The notes under the pieces were generated by a model. That model searched no databases and had not been told where the DNA came from. It saw only the letters and a list, made by a program, of their open reading frames with translations. The position numbers and the translations under genes are program-made. Source: Streptomyces formicae (lineage in GTDB: Bacteria; Actinomycetota; Actinomycetes; Streptomycetales; Streptomycetaceae). Taken from it: a stretch of 64,000 nucleotides of DNA. Of this stretch, positions 9,240 to 17,632 are shown piece after piece. The stretch's first letter is position 1, and every line of letters starts with the position of its first letter. The DNA lies in assembly GCF_022647665.1 (NCBI RefSeq), contig NZ_CP071872.1:7316001-7380000 (forward strand), given 5' to 3'.

Positions 9240-10091
9240 CTACTCCACGAACAGGCCCCGCTCCGCCGCCCGCGCGTCGAACTCCTCCAGCCGCGCCTGC
9301 GCGTCCGGCAGGCCGTCGCACATCGACTCCAGCAGCACCCGCCCCAGCAGCATCGGGGCGCAGGCCGTGTCGAAGGCGAGGCCCGTGCCGACGGCGGCCG
9401 GGATCAGCAGGTCGCTGTGCGCGGCGACGGGGGCGAAGGCCGAGTCGGCGACCGTGACGACGGTCAGCCCGCTCTCGCGGGCGTAGGCGAGCGCCTCCAC
9501 GACCTCCTTCGGGTGCCGCGGCAGGGCGAAGCAGACCAGCGCGCTCGCGCCCGCGCGCCGGGCGGCGTCGATGCGGTCGGCGAGCATCGTGCCGCCCTCG
9601 TCGAGGAGGCGTACGTCCGGGTGGACCTTGGCCGCGAAGTACGCGAAGCCGCGCGCCTGGGACGAGGCGGCGCGCAGGCCGAGCACGGGCAGCGGCCGGG
9701 AGGCGGCGAGGAGCCGGCCCGCCTGCTCGACCGGGCCCGGGTCGGCGAGCATCTCGGCGAGGTGCCGCAGGTTCTCGATCTCGGCGTGGACGGCCTGCTG
9801 GTACTCGTTGAAGGCGTCCTTGCCCGAGTCCGCGGTGGGTTCGGCGGGCGCGACCTCGCGCAGATGGCGGCGCAGCGCCGGGTAGCCGTCGAAGCCGAGC
9901 GCGACGGCGAAGCGGGTGACGGAGGGCTGGCTGACGCCGGCGAGCTCGGCCAGTTCGACGCTGGACAGGAACGCCACGTCGGCGGCGCGGCGCACCATGC
10001 AGTGGGCGATGCGGCGCTGGGTCGGGGTGAGCCGGTGCCCCTCGAAGAGCTGCTGCAGCCGCGCCGCAGGGCTGTTGGTGGTCTCGGTCAT
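9240..10091 (-). CDS. RpiR/MurR-family transcriptional regulator
   Basis: A protein of 283 residues. The N-terminal HTH_6 domain is clear (LTPTQRRIAHCMVRR, then SSVELAELAGVSQPSVTRFA as the helix-turn-helix and LGFDGYPALRRHLRE). The C-terminal part is a SIS-type domain (VLGLRAASSQARGFAYFAAK to LLIPAAVGTG). SIS domains usually bind phosphosugars, but RpiR relatives also control other catabolic genes. It overlaps the end of the ammonia-lyase-like gene as ATGA, so it is likely a local regulator of that gene and perhaps of the divergent transporter. Confidence 0.88.
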   Translation of the reverse strand: MTETTNSPAARLQQLFEGHRLTPTQRRIAHCMVRRAADVAFLSSVELAELAGVSQPSVTRFAVALGFDGYPALRRHLREVAPAEPTADSGKDAFNEYQQAVHAEIENLRHLAEMLADPGPVEQAGRLLAASRPLPVLGLRAASSQARGFAYFAAKVHPDVRLLDEGGTMLADRIDAARRAGASALVCFALPRHPKEVVEALAYARESGLTVVTVADSAFAPVAAHSDLLIPAAVGTGLAFDTACAPMLLGRVLLESMCDGLPDAQARLEEFDARAAERGLFVE

Positions 10092-11605
10092 GCCGTCCCC
10101 CTGTCCGGATCAGCCAGTGTGCCCAACGTGTCGATCAGTGTGGCCGCCGCCGTCACGTCATCGGTCAGCGGCCGGTCGGCGGCTTCCTCGTCGAGGACGG
10201 CCTCGGCCAGCGCGAAGGCCCGCCCGACCGGGAGCTCCGGGTCGGGACGCAGATCGCGCTGGCGCAGCGCCCGTACGGCGGCGACGAGTTCGCAGCCGAC
10301 GACGAGCCGGTAGGGGCCGCTCGCCCGAAGAGTCTGGCGGGCGGCGAGCGAGGCGAAGCTGGCCTGCTCCTCGACGCCACGGGACAGTACCGCGTGGCCG
10401 AGGGACGCGGGGGCGGAACAGGCGCGAAGATCGCCGAGGGCCGCCCCGGCGGCGTATTCGAGGATCATCACCCCCGACGAGGCGGGCTCGGTGTCCGCGA
10501 GGAAGGGCCGCAGCCGGGTGAAGGCGGGCTCGTTGAGCGCGGAGAGCCGGGAGGTGGAGAGCCTGGCGACCTGGGTGAGCGAGAGCCTGAAGTGGTCGAG
10601 GGCGAGGGCGAGTCCGGCGAGGTAGAAGCCGCCGTGGTGGTAGGCGGCGTGGTCGTCGGGGCGGATCAGGGGGTTCTCGGCGGCGGCGTTGATCTCGATG
10701 GTGAGCGCCTGCTCCAGCGCGTCCGCCGCGTCGTGCGCGGGCCCGTGGATCTGCGGCAGACAGCGGAAGCCGTACGGGTCCTGGATCCGGCCGAGCGGGG
10801 GCGTCGGACGGGCGGGCGCGCCGAGCACCGCGCGCATCCGCGCGGCGACCGCGGTGGAGCCGGGGTGGGGGCGGGCCTCGTGGACGGGCTCGGCGTAGGG
10901 CTCGTAGGAGCCGTCGACGGCGAGGAGGGAGAGCGCGGCGACGAGTTCGGTGGCGGTGACGAGACGGCGGAGTTCGTCGAGGGCGAGCGCGGACTGGCCG
11001 AGGGTGAGCGCGTTGCTGCTGATCAGGGCCAGGGCGTCGTTGTTGTCGAGGGGCTGGGGCCCGGGTGCGGGGCCGGGGCCCAGCCAGGGGTGCTCTCCGG
11101 CCAGGGCGAGGCCCATCTGGGCGAGCGCCGCGATGTCGCCGGTGCCGACGGAGCCGTACTCGTGGACGACGGGGTACGCGCCGGTCTCCAGCGCCTCGCA
11201 GAGCGCGGTGATCACGCCGGGGCGCAGTCCGGCGCCGCCGGCGAGGAGCTGGTTGGCGCGGACAGCGAGCATGGCGCGGACCTCGCGGGCCGGCAGCGGC
11301 TCGCCGATGGCGCCGGCGTGGCTGCGCAGCAGCCGCAGGCCGTGGTCGGCGGCCGCCCCGGTGGGGACGTCCTCGCTCCGGTTGGCGCCGACGCCGGTGG
11401 AGCGGCCGTACACGCGGCCCGATGCGGCGAGTTCGCGGGCGGCGTCCCAGGCGTACTCGACGCTCTTCATCGCCTCGGTGGCGGGCACGGGGCGGGCGGC
11501 TCCGTCGGCGAGCCGGACGACGTCGGCGACGGGGAGGCGCTGTCCGTCGAGGACGACGAGGTCGGCGGCGCCGGTCGGCCTGTCCACCATGCGGGACGAC
11601 ATCAT
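10088..11605 (-). CDS. Histidine/aromatic amino acid ammonia-lyase homologue lacking the Ala-Ser-Gly MIO motif
   Basis: A 505-residue protein of the HAL/PAL fold. Conserved family pieces are VYGRSTGVGANR (Tyr66, equivalent to the catalytic Tyr loop), QDPYGFRCLPQIHG (275-288) and ENPL (310-313). The segment that normally reads GSVGASGDLAPLAH, in which Ala-Ser-Gly cyclises to the MIO electrophile, reads GSVGTGDIAALAQ (151-163): one residue shorter, with no ASG. MIO formation therefore looks impossible or altered. Ergothionase, a trimethylammonia-lyase, is a known MIO-free relative, and a betaine-type ABC importer is divergently encoded next door. I infer a lyase for a quaternary amine of the hercynine/ergothioneine type; a plain MIO enzyme is less likely. 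ATG 11605 has AAGGAGGG upstream. Confidence 0.8.
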   Translation of the reverse strand: MMSSRMVDRPTGAADLVVLDGQRLPVADVVRLADGAARPVPATEAMKSVEYAWDAARELAASGRVYGRSTGVGANRSEDVPTGAAADHGLRLLRSHAGAIGEPLPAREVRAMLAVRANQLLAGGAGLRPGVITALCEALETGAYPVVHEYGSVGTGDIAALAQMGLALAGEHPWLGPGPAPGPQPLDNNDALALISSNALTLGQSALALDELRRLVTATELVAALSLLAVDGSYEPYAEPVHEARPHPGSTAVAARMRAVLGAPARPTPPLGRIQDPYGFRCLPQIHGPAHDAADALEQALTIEINAAAENPLIRPDDHAAYHHGGFYLAGLALALDHFRLSLTQVARLSTSRLSALNEPAFTRLRPFLADTEPASSGVMILEYAAGAALGDLRACSAPASLGHAVLSRGVEEQASFASLAARQTLRASGPYRLVVGCELVAAVRALRQRDLRPDPELPVGRAFALAEAVLDEEAADRPLTDDVTAAATLIDTLGTLADPDRGTA

Positions 11606-11678
11606 GCGCGTATCCCTCCTTTCCGGACACCCCGTCTTGTTCTGCGGGCATTCGTCAGGCGCGATTTACCCCGGGGCA

Positions 11679-11684
11679 TTGACA
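11679..11684 (+). promoter_or_regulatory. TTGACA -35-like hexamer in the divergent lyase/transporter region
   Basis: The 138-bp gap between the lyase-like gene and the transporter ATPase gene holds an AT-rich stretch with TTGACA at 11679-11684, 60 bp before the ATPase start. No clear -10 at standard spacing is visible, so the assignment is tentative. Confidence 0.3.
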
Positions 11685-11743
11685 AGTTATTCAGTCACCA
11701 AGAACTCTGCATGACTATATACAGGCCGGGCAAGGGACGACCG

Positions 11744-12867
11744 ATGATCAGATTCGACGCAGTGGACAAGCGCTTCCCCAACGGCACCACGGCGGTCAGC
11801 GACCTCACCATGGAACTGCCGGAGGGCGGGATCACCGTCCTCGTCGGCTCCTCCGGGTGCGGCAAGACCACCACCCTCCGCATGATCAACCGCATGGTCG
11901 AGCCGACCTCCGGCACGATCCACGTCGGCGGCGTGGACGTGCGGTCCCAGGACGCGGCCCTGCTGCGGCGCTCCATCGGGTACGTGATCCAGCAGGCGGG
12001 CCTCTTCCCGCACCGCACGGTCCTCGACAACATCGCCACCGTGCCGCTGCTGCTGGGCTGGGGCCGCCGCAAGGCGCGCGCCCGGGCGGCGGAGCTCCTG
12101 GAGACCGTCGGCCTCGCCGCCGAGACCGGCAGGCGCTATCCGCACCAGCTCTCCGGCGGCCAGCAGCAGCGGGTCGGCGTGGCGCGGGCGCTGGCCGCGG
12201 ATCCGCCGGTGCTGCTGATGGACGAGCCGTTCGGCGCGGTCGACCCGGTCGTGCGCACCCAGCTCCAGGACGAACTGCTGCGACTTCAGCGGGAGTTGAA
12301 CAAGACGATCGTCTTCGTCACCCATGACATCGACGAGGCCGTCCGCCTCGGCGACCGCGTCGCCGTCTTCCGCACCGGCGGCCACCTCGTCCAGTACGCC
12401 GAGCCCGCCGAGCTGCTGGCCCGCCCCGCGGACGAGTTCGTCGCGGACTTCCTCGGCGCGGAGCGCGGGCTGAAGCTCCTGTCGCTGAGCACGCTCGCCG
12501 GTGTGCCGCAGGCCGCGGCCCCGAAGGCGGCCGCTGGCGGCTCGTCCTGGACGAGTCCGGCGCCCCGCTCGGCTGGCGCGACAACGATGCCATCGAGGAC
12601 GCGCCACAGCGCGCCCTACGCCCGCTGCGCGACAGCGACTCGCTGCTCTCCGCGCTGAACGAGTCGGTCGCGTCCCCGACGGGCCACGTCGCCCGGGTCG
12701 ACGCCGACGGCGTCCTCACCGGGGTCACCTCCCGCGACGACATCCACACCCACGCGGGCGCGGCCCACGCGACGGCCGCGGTCGCGAAGGCCGCGGTCGC
12801 GAAGGCCGCGGTCGCGAAGGCGGCGACCGGAACGACCGCGGCCGGAAAGGCGGCGGTCACCCCATGA
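11744..12867 (+). CDS. Quaternary-amine/betaine ABC transporter ATP-binding protein (OpuCA/ProV type), frameshifted near the C-terminus
   Basis: The ABC domain is complete: Walker A GSSGCGKTT, Q-loop, signature LSGGQQQR, Walker B VLLMDEPFGAVDP and VTHDIDEA. After about residue 263 the frame is wrong and stops at 12658. The next frame continues as WRLVLDESGAPLGWRD to HVARVDADGVLTGVTSRDD, a CBS-type tail, then three AAVAK repeats, and ends at TGA 12865-12867, which overlaps the permease ATG as ATGA. One base appears missing near 12531-12536 (GCCGCTGG where GCCGCCTGG would restore frame). As read, the product would be 304 residues without its CBS tail. ATG 11744 follows AAGGGA. Confidence 0.82.
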
Positions 12868-13514
12868 GCGACATGACCGTCGACTGGAGCTGGCTCGCCG
12901 ACCACACCGGTGATCTCGCCGCGCTCACCGCCACCCATCTCCAGGCCGCCCTGTCCGCCGTGTTCTTCGGGCTCGTCATCTCGCTGCCGCTCGCCGTCGT
13001 GGCCCACCGGATACGGCCGCTGCGCGGGTTCCTGCTCGGGCTGTCGAACGTGCTGTTCACGATCCCGTCCATCGCCGTGTTCGTGCTGCTGCTCCCGGTC
13101 TCCGGGCTCACCCGCACCACCACCGTGACCGGGCTGACGATCTACACCCTGGTGGTCCTGCTCCGGAACACCGTCGAAGGCCTCGACTCGGTCCCGGCGA
13201 GGACCAAGGAGGCGGCCAAGGCCATGGGCACCCGGCCGCTGCGCACCCTGCTCACCGTGGAGCTGCCGCTCGCCCTGCCCGTGATCATGGCCGGCGTACG
13301 GATCGCGACCGTCATGTCCATCTCGCTCGTCAGCGTCGCCACGTACATCGGCGACGGCGGCCTCGGACAGCTCTTCACCGACGGCTTCCAGCGCGGCTTC
13401 CCCACCCCGGTCATCGCCGGGGTCGTCCTCACCCTGCTCCTCGCACTGGCCGCGGACGCGCTGCTGGTCGCCGTGCAGCATCTCCTCACCCCCTGGCGAA
13501 GGAAGCGAGCCTGA
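12864..13514 (+). CDS. Betaine-type ABC transporter permease (OpuCB/ProW type)
   Basis: A 216-residue inner-membrane permease with about six hydrophobic segments. It carries the cytoplasmic EAA loop EAAKAMGTRPLRTLLTVELP that contacts the ATPase, and the SVATYIGDGGLG segment typical of the glycine-betaine/choline/carnitine class. The start overlaps the end of the (shifted) ATPase frame, and only 1 bp separates it from the next permease. Confidence 0.9.
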   Translation: MSDMTVDWSWLADHTGDLAALTATHLQAALSAVFFGLVISLPLAVVAHRIRPLRGFLLGLSNVLFTIPSIAVFVLLLPVSGLTRTTTVTGLTIYTLVVLLRNTVEGLDSVPARTKEAAKAMGTRPLRTLLTVELPLALPVIMAGVRIATVMSISLVSVATYIGDGGLGQLFTDGFQRGFPTPVIAGVVLTLLLALAADALLVAVQHLLTPWRRKRA

Positions 13515-13515
13515 C

Positions 13516-14220
13516 GTGTACGAGCTGTTCAAGGACCTCGGCGCCTGGCTCACCAGCGGCGCCCAGTGGTCGGGCTCCGACGGAATCGCGCACCGGCTCG
13601 CCGAGCACCTCCAGTACTCGCTGCTCGCCACACTCATCGCCGCCGCGATCGCGCTGCCGGTCGGTCTGCTCATCGGGCACACCGGCCGCGGCGCCTTCCT
13701 CGCCATCAACCTCGCCTCGTTCGGCCGCGCGCTGCCCACCGTCGGCCTGGTCGTGCTCGTCTTCCTGGCCGGCGGTCTCTCCATGACCCCGGTGTACGTG
13801 GCGCTGGTGGCCCTCGCCGTCCCGGCGATCGTCACCAACACCTACGCCGGCATGACCGCCGTGGACCCGGAGGTGAAGGACGCCGCCCGCGGCCAGGGCA
13901 TGCGCGGCCACCAGGTCCTCATCCGGGTCGAACTGCCGCTCGCGCTGCCGCTGATCATGACCGGGCTGCGCCTGGCGCTCATCCAGGTCGTGGCCACGGC
14001 CACCATCGCGGCGTACGTCAGCTTCGGCGGACTCGGCCGGTACGTCTTCGACGGGCTCGCCCAGCGCGATCTCGTCCAGGTGCTCGGCGGAGCCGTCCTC
14101 GTCGCGGTCGTCGCCGTCGTGCTCGACCTGGGCCTCTCCGCCCTGCACCGCGCCCTCTTCCTCCCCCAGCGCCCTGGGGGGCGTGGGCGGACCCCCCGAC
14201 CGCCCCGCACAACCGCGTAA
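13516..14220 (+). CDS. Betaine-type ABC transporter permease, second subunit
   Basis: A 234-residue permease paralogous to the preceding gene. It has the EAA-type loop KDAARGQGMRGHQVLIRVELP and the ATIAAYVSFGGLGRYVFDG segment. With its partner it should form the heterodimeric channel of an OpuC-like importer. The C-terminus ends in a Pro/Arg-rich cytosolic tail. GTG 13516 follows the previous stop by 1 bp. Confidence 0.9.
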   Translation: MYELFKDLGAWLTSGAQWSGSDGIAHRLAEHLQYSLLATLIAAAIALPVGLLIGHTGRGAFLAINLASFGRALPTVGLVVLVFLAGGLSMTPVYVALVALAVPAIVTNTYAGMTAVDPEVKDAARGQGMRGHQVLIRVELPLALPLIMTGLRLALIQVVATATIAAYVSFGGLGRYVFDGLAQRDLVQVLGGAVLVAVVAVVLDLGLSALHRALFLPQRPGGRGRTPRPPRTTA

Positions 14221-14229
14221 GGACACCCC

Positions 14230-15180
14230 ATGAACCGACGCACCCTGCTCGGCGGACTGTTCGCCGCCGCCTCCGTGCCCGCGCTCGCCGCATGCAGCAG
14301 CGGCATCACCTCCCTCGAGGGCGAGGGCGGCACCCTCGGCGGCGGCGGATCGAGCAAGGACGGGCTCACCATCGGCACGGCAAATTTCACCGAGAACCAG
14401 ATACTCGGGTTCCTCTATGCCGCCGTCCTCGGTGCGGCCGGCGTGAAGACGACCGTCCGCCCCAACCTCGGCACCCGCGAGATCCTCATCCCCGCCCTCA
14501 GGGGCGGCGACATCGACCTGCTTCCCGAGTACCAGGGCGCGCTGCTCCACTACCTCGACCCGAAGGCGGAGGCCACCGAGGAGGGGGAGATGCAGAACGC
14601 CCTCGCCGTCGCCCTGCCCGCGGGCCTCCAGATCCTTCCGTACGGCGCCGCCGAGGACTCCGACGCCTTCGCCGTCACCCGCGAGACCGCCGAGAAGTAC
14701 GGCCTCAGGACCCTCGCCGACCTCGCCCGGCAGAACGGCAAGCTGGTCATCGGCGCCGCGCCCGAGGTGAAGAAGCGGGTCGTCGGCGTCATCGGGCTGA
14801 AGGACGTGTACGGCGTCGAGTTCAAGGAGTTCAAGTCCCTCGATTCCTCCGGACCGCTGGTCAAGGGAGCGCTGAAGAAGGGCGACGTGGACGTCGCGAA
14901 CCTCTTCACCACCGACACCGACATCAAGGCCGAGGGCTGGGTCGTCCTGGAGGACCCCAAGAACCTCGTCCCGGGCCAGCACGTCGTCCCGCTGATCGCC
15001 GACCGCAAGGCCGACTCCACCGTGCGCAAGGCCCTCGCCCGCCTCGGCAACGCGCTCACCACCGAGGCGCTCACCGAACTCAACCGCCAGGTCGACAAGG
15101 ACAAGAAGGACCCGGAGGACGTAGCGAACGCCTGGGCCGAGGCCAACGGCCTGACGAAGAAGACGAAGAAGGGAGCCTGA
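14230..15180 (+). CDS. Betaine-type ABC transporter substrate-binding lipoprotein
   Basis: A 316-residue lipoprotein. The signal has twin Arg at positions 3-4 and a lipobox LAAC (Cys about residue 21). The mature part is an OpuAC/OsmX-type binding protein (GLTIGTANFTENQILGFLYA; GDIDLLPEYQGALLHYLDP; GDVDVANLFTTDTDIKAEGW). This class binds quaternary ammonium compounds in an aromatic cage. The three upstream genes supply the ATPase and two permeases. The divergent MIO-less lyase suggests the imported betaine may be a growth substrate rather than only an osmolyte. Confidence 0.9.
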   Translation: MNRRTLLGGLFAAASVPALAACSSGITSLEGEGGTLGGGGSSKDGLTIGTANFTENQILGFLYAAVLGAAGVKTTVRPNLGTREILIPALRGGDIDLLPEYQGALLHYLDPKAEATEEGEMQNALAVALPAGLQILPYGAAEDSDAFAVTRETAEKYGLRTLADLARQNGKLVIGAAPEVKKRVVGVIGLKDVYGVEFKEFKSLDSSGPLVKGALKKGDVDVANLFTTDTDIKAEGWVVLEDPKNLVPGQHVVPLIADRKADSTVRKALARLGNALTTEALTELNRQVDKDKKDPEDVANAWAEANGLTKKTKKGA

Positions 15181-15302
15181 GCCGTGGCGGCAGTCGTCGA
15201 GCTGCGCGGCCGCCACGGCGCCTGGCGCCGGGATGCGATCATCCCTGAACAGGGGGGATAGCCCCACTGACAGCCCCGCCCCCGCTCCCTACCCTGTGGA
15301 GC

Positions 15303-15731
15303 ATGGAAGCCCGCGACCATGAGCTCACCAAGGAGCTCGACGCCACCCTCCAGGCCCGCCGCGAGCTGGGCACGGAGTACGAATCCGCCCTCATCGACTC
15401 CTTCCTGGAGAAGGTCGAGCAGCGCTTGGACGCCACGGTCGACCGCCGTGTCCGCCGCCATCTGGCCGAGCAGCAGATGTCCACTGCCCGGGGCGGGCGC
15501 CCCGGACGGCCGGGCGGGGAGGCGGGCGACAGCTTCGGTGACCGCTTCGGCTTCGGGATCGTCTCGATGATCCTCGCCGTGCCGCTGTCGGCGATCGGTG
15601 CGGCCAACGCCGGCATCGAGGGCCTGGTCGTCAGCTGGGCGGGCATCGTCGGGATCAACGCGGTGCACGCGTTCCGCGACCGGATCCGTTTCTCCAGGCG
15701 GCCGAAGCCGGAGTCCGACTGGGAGGAGTGA
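15303..15731 (+). CDS. Small membrane protein, unknown function
   Basis: A 142-residue protein. The N-terminal 60 residues are charged and helical (ELTKELDATLQARRELGTEY, EQRLDATVDRRVRRHLAEQQ), suggesting a coiled coil. A Gly-rich linker follows, then two short hydrophobic segments (FGFGIVSMILAVPLSAIGAA, VSWAGIVGINAVHAF) and a basic tail. It looks like a conserved streptomycete membrane protein. No motif assigns a function. It lies alone after the transporter operon. Confidence 0.75.
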   Translation: MEARDHELTKELDATLQARRELGTEYESALIDSFLEKVEQRLDATVDRRVRRHLAEQQMSTARGGRPGRPGGEAGDSFGDRFGFGIVSMILAVPLSAIGAANAGIEGLVVSWAGIVGINAVHAFRDRIRFSRRPKPESDWEE

Positions 15732-15750
15732 GCGCCGAGGCGCTCACTCC
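15725..15750 (+). terminator. Terminator hairpin overlapping a stop codon
   Basis: GGAGTGAGCGC, loop CGAG, GCGCTCACTCC: an 11-bp perfect stem starting within the last codons of the small membrane protein gene and including its TGA. Confidence 0.75.
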
Positions 15751-15974
15751 GGGGCCTCGCCCGGGCGGCGCCGGCGTCCGGCTGCTGCTCACTCCGCCGC
15801 CGGCGTCGGCCGCGGCTTCGCGAAAGTGGTACGAGCGCGACACGTTGGCGCAGCACCCGCTTAACACGCGTCCGGCACATTGATGGGTGTCGGCGTCAAG
15901 GACCTCCGGAGCGGCTCCCGGACCTCCATGGACGCCCGGACGCGAGGCCGGCCCTGACCCGGCCCGCGTCCCTC

Positions 15975-16028
15975 GCGGGGACCGCCGTCGTCCCGCCCCC
16001 GGGTGACCGGGGGTGCGGCGGTCCCCGC
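15975..16028. terminator. Large nested inverted repeat between convergent genes
   Basis: Outer arms GCGGGGACCGCCG (15975-15987) and CGGCGGTCCCCGC (16016-16028) match perfectly over 13 bp. Their 28-nt interior holds a second stem CCCCCGG-GTGA-CCGGGGG. It lies 53 bp beyond the stop of cbs (minus strand) and fits a bidirectional terminator. Nothing else is evident in the 349-bp gap (15732-16080). Confidence 0.6.
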
Positions 16029-16080
16029 GCACCACTCCTCGCCCGTGCTGCGGCTGGCCCGCTCCGCCGCTGCTCGGCCG

Positions 16081-17469
16081 CTACTTGTTGGCGGTCCTCG
16101 CCAGGAACGACAGCAGGTCCTGCCTGCTCACCACGCCCGTGGGCTTGCCCTCGACCAGCACGATCGCCGCGTCCGCCGCGCCGAGCACGGACATCAGGTC
16201 GCCGACCGGCTCACCGGAGCCGACCTGCGGCAGCGGCGGGCTCATGTGCTTCTCCAGCGGGTCGTTGAGCGACGCCCGCTGGGTGAACAGCGCGTCCAGC
16301 AGCTCCCGTTCCACGACCGAGCCGATGACCTCGGCGGCCATCACATCGGGGTGCCCGGCGCCCGGCTTGACGATCGGCATCTGCGAGACGCCGTACTCGC
16401 GCAGGACGTCGATGGCCTGGCCGACCGTCTCGTCGGGGTGCATGTGCACGAGCGAGGGCAGTCCGCCCTCCTTGTGCTGGAGCACCTCGCCGACCCGCGG
16501 CTCGTCGCCGGCCTGCTCCAGGAAGCCGTAGTCGTTCATCCACTCGTCGTTGAAGATCTTCGACAGATAGCCGCGGCCGCTGTCCGGGAGCAGCACGACG
16601 ACGACGTCGTCCGGGCCGAGCCCCTCGGCGACGCGCAGCGCGGCGACGACCGCCATCCCGCAGGAGCCGCCGACCAGCAGGCCCTCCTCCTTGGCGAGGC
16701 GGCGGGTCATCTGGAAGGAGTCCTTGTCGGACACGGCGACGATCTCGTCGGTGACCGTCCGGTCGTAGGCGGTCGGCCAGAAGTCCTCACCGACGCCCTC
16801 GACCAGGTACGGCCGGCCGGAGCCGCCGGAGTAGACGGAGCCCTCGGGGTCCGCGCCGACGATGCGGACCGTGTCGCCGCTGACCTCCCTCAGGTAGCGG
16901 CCGGTGCCGGAGATGGTGCCGCCGGTGCCGACGCCCGCGACGAAATGGGTGATTTTCCCGTCGGTCTGCTCCCACAGTTCGGGACCGGTGGTCTCGTAGT
17001 GCGAGCGCGGGTTGTTCGGGTTGGAGTACTGGTCCGGCTTCCAGGCGCCCGGCGTCTCACGGACGAGCCGGTCGGAGACGTTGTAGTAGGAGTCCGGGTG
17101 CTCGGGGTCGACCGCGGTCGGGCAGACCACGACCTCGGCGCCGTACGCACGCAGCACGTTGATCTTGTCCGTGGACACCTTGTCGGGGCAGACGAAGATG
17201 CACTTGTAGCCCTTCTGCTGGGCCACGATGGCGAGGCCGACGCCCGTGTTGCCGCTCGTCGGCTCCACGATCGTGCCGCCCGGCCGGAGCTCACCGCTCT
17301 GCTCAGCGGCCTCGATCATGCGCAGGGCGATGCGGTCCTTCACCGATCCGCCGGGGTTGAAGTACTCGACCTTGGCGAGGACTGTCGCCTGAATGCCCGC
17401 GGTCACGCTGTTCAGCTTCACCAGCGGGGTATTGCCAACCAGACTGATCATCGAGTCGTGGAATTGCAC
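16081..17469 (-). CDS. cbs: Cystathionine beta-synthase
   Basis: A protein of 462 residues in the order expected for CBS: a PLP fold-type II catalytic domain followed by a CBS-domain pair. PLP lysine is in NPGGSVKDR near residue 43, TSGNTG binds the substrate carboxylate, and VGTGGTISGTGRYLRE holds the PLP phosphate. The C-terminal pair (SLVHMHPDETVGQAIDVLRE; DAAIVLVEGKPTGVVSRQDLL) would bind adenosyl ligands. It condenses serine and homocysteine in reverse transsulfuration; a cysteine-synthase-like activity cannot be excluded. GTG 17469 follows GGAG. Confidence 0.93.
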   Translation of the reverse strand: MQFHDSMISLVGNTPLVKLNSVTAGIQATVLAKVEYFNPGGSVKDRIALRMIEAAEQSGELRPGGTIVEPTSGNTGVGLAIVAQQKGYKCIFVCPDKVSTDKINVLRAYGAEVVVCPTAVDPEHPDSYYNVSDRLVRETPGAWKPDQYSNPNNPRSHYETTGPELWEQTDGKITHFVAGVGTGGTISGTGRYLREVSGDTVRIVGADPEGSVYSGGSGRPYLVEGVGEDFWPTAYDRTVTDEIVAVSDKDSFQMTRRLAKEEGLLVGGSCGMAVVAALRVAEGLGPDDVVVVLLPDSGRGYLSKIFNDEWMNDYGFLEQAGDEPRVGEVLQHKEGGLPSLVHMHPDETVGQAIDVLREYGVSQMPIVKPGAGHPDVMAAEVIGSVVERELLDALFTQRASLNDPLEKHMSPPLPQVGSGEPVGDLMSVLGAADAAIVLVEGKPTGVVSRQDLLSFLARTANK

Positions 17470-17632
17470 CGTAAGTCTCCGGGATCTCCGTAGTGGTTCC
17501 GTCAGCGTATGCGCATCCGGGGTGAGATTGGGCGACGGCCATTACGGGGCAGTTACGTCTTGTACGGCAGCGGTCGCAGGGCGGCGTCGGTACGGGAGCA
17601 CGGCAGCACGGCTACGCGGAGGTGCGGAGACG

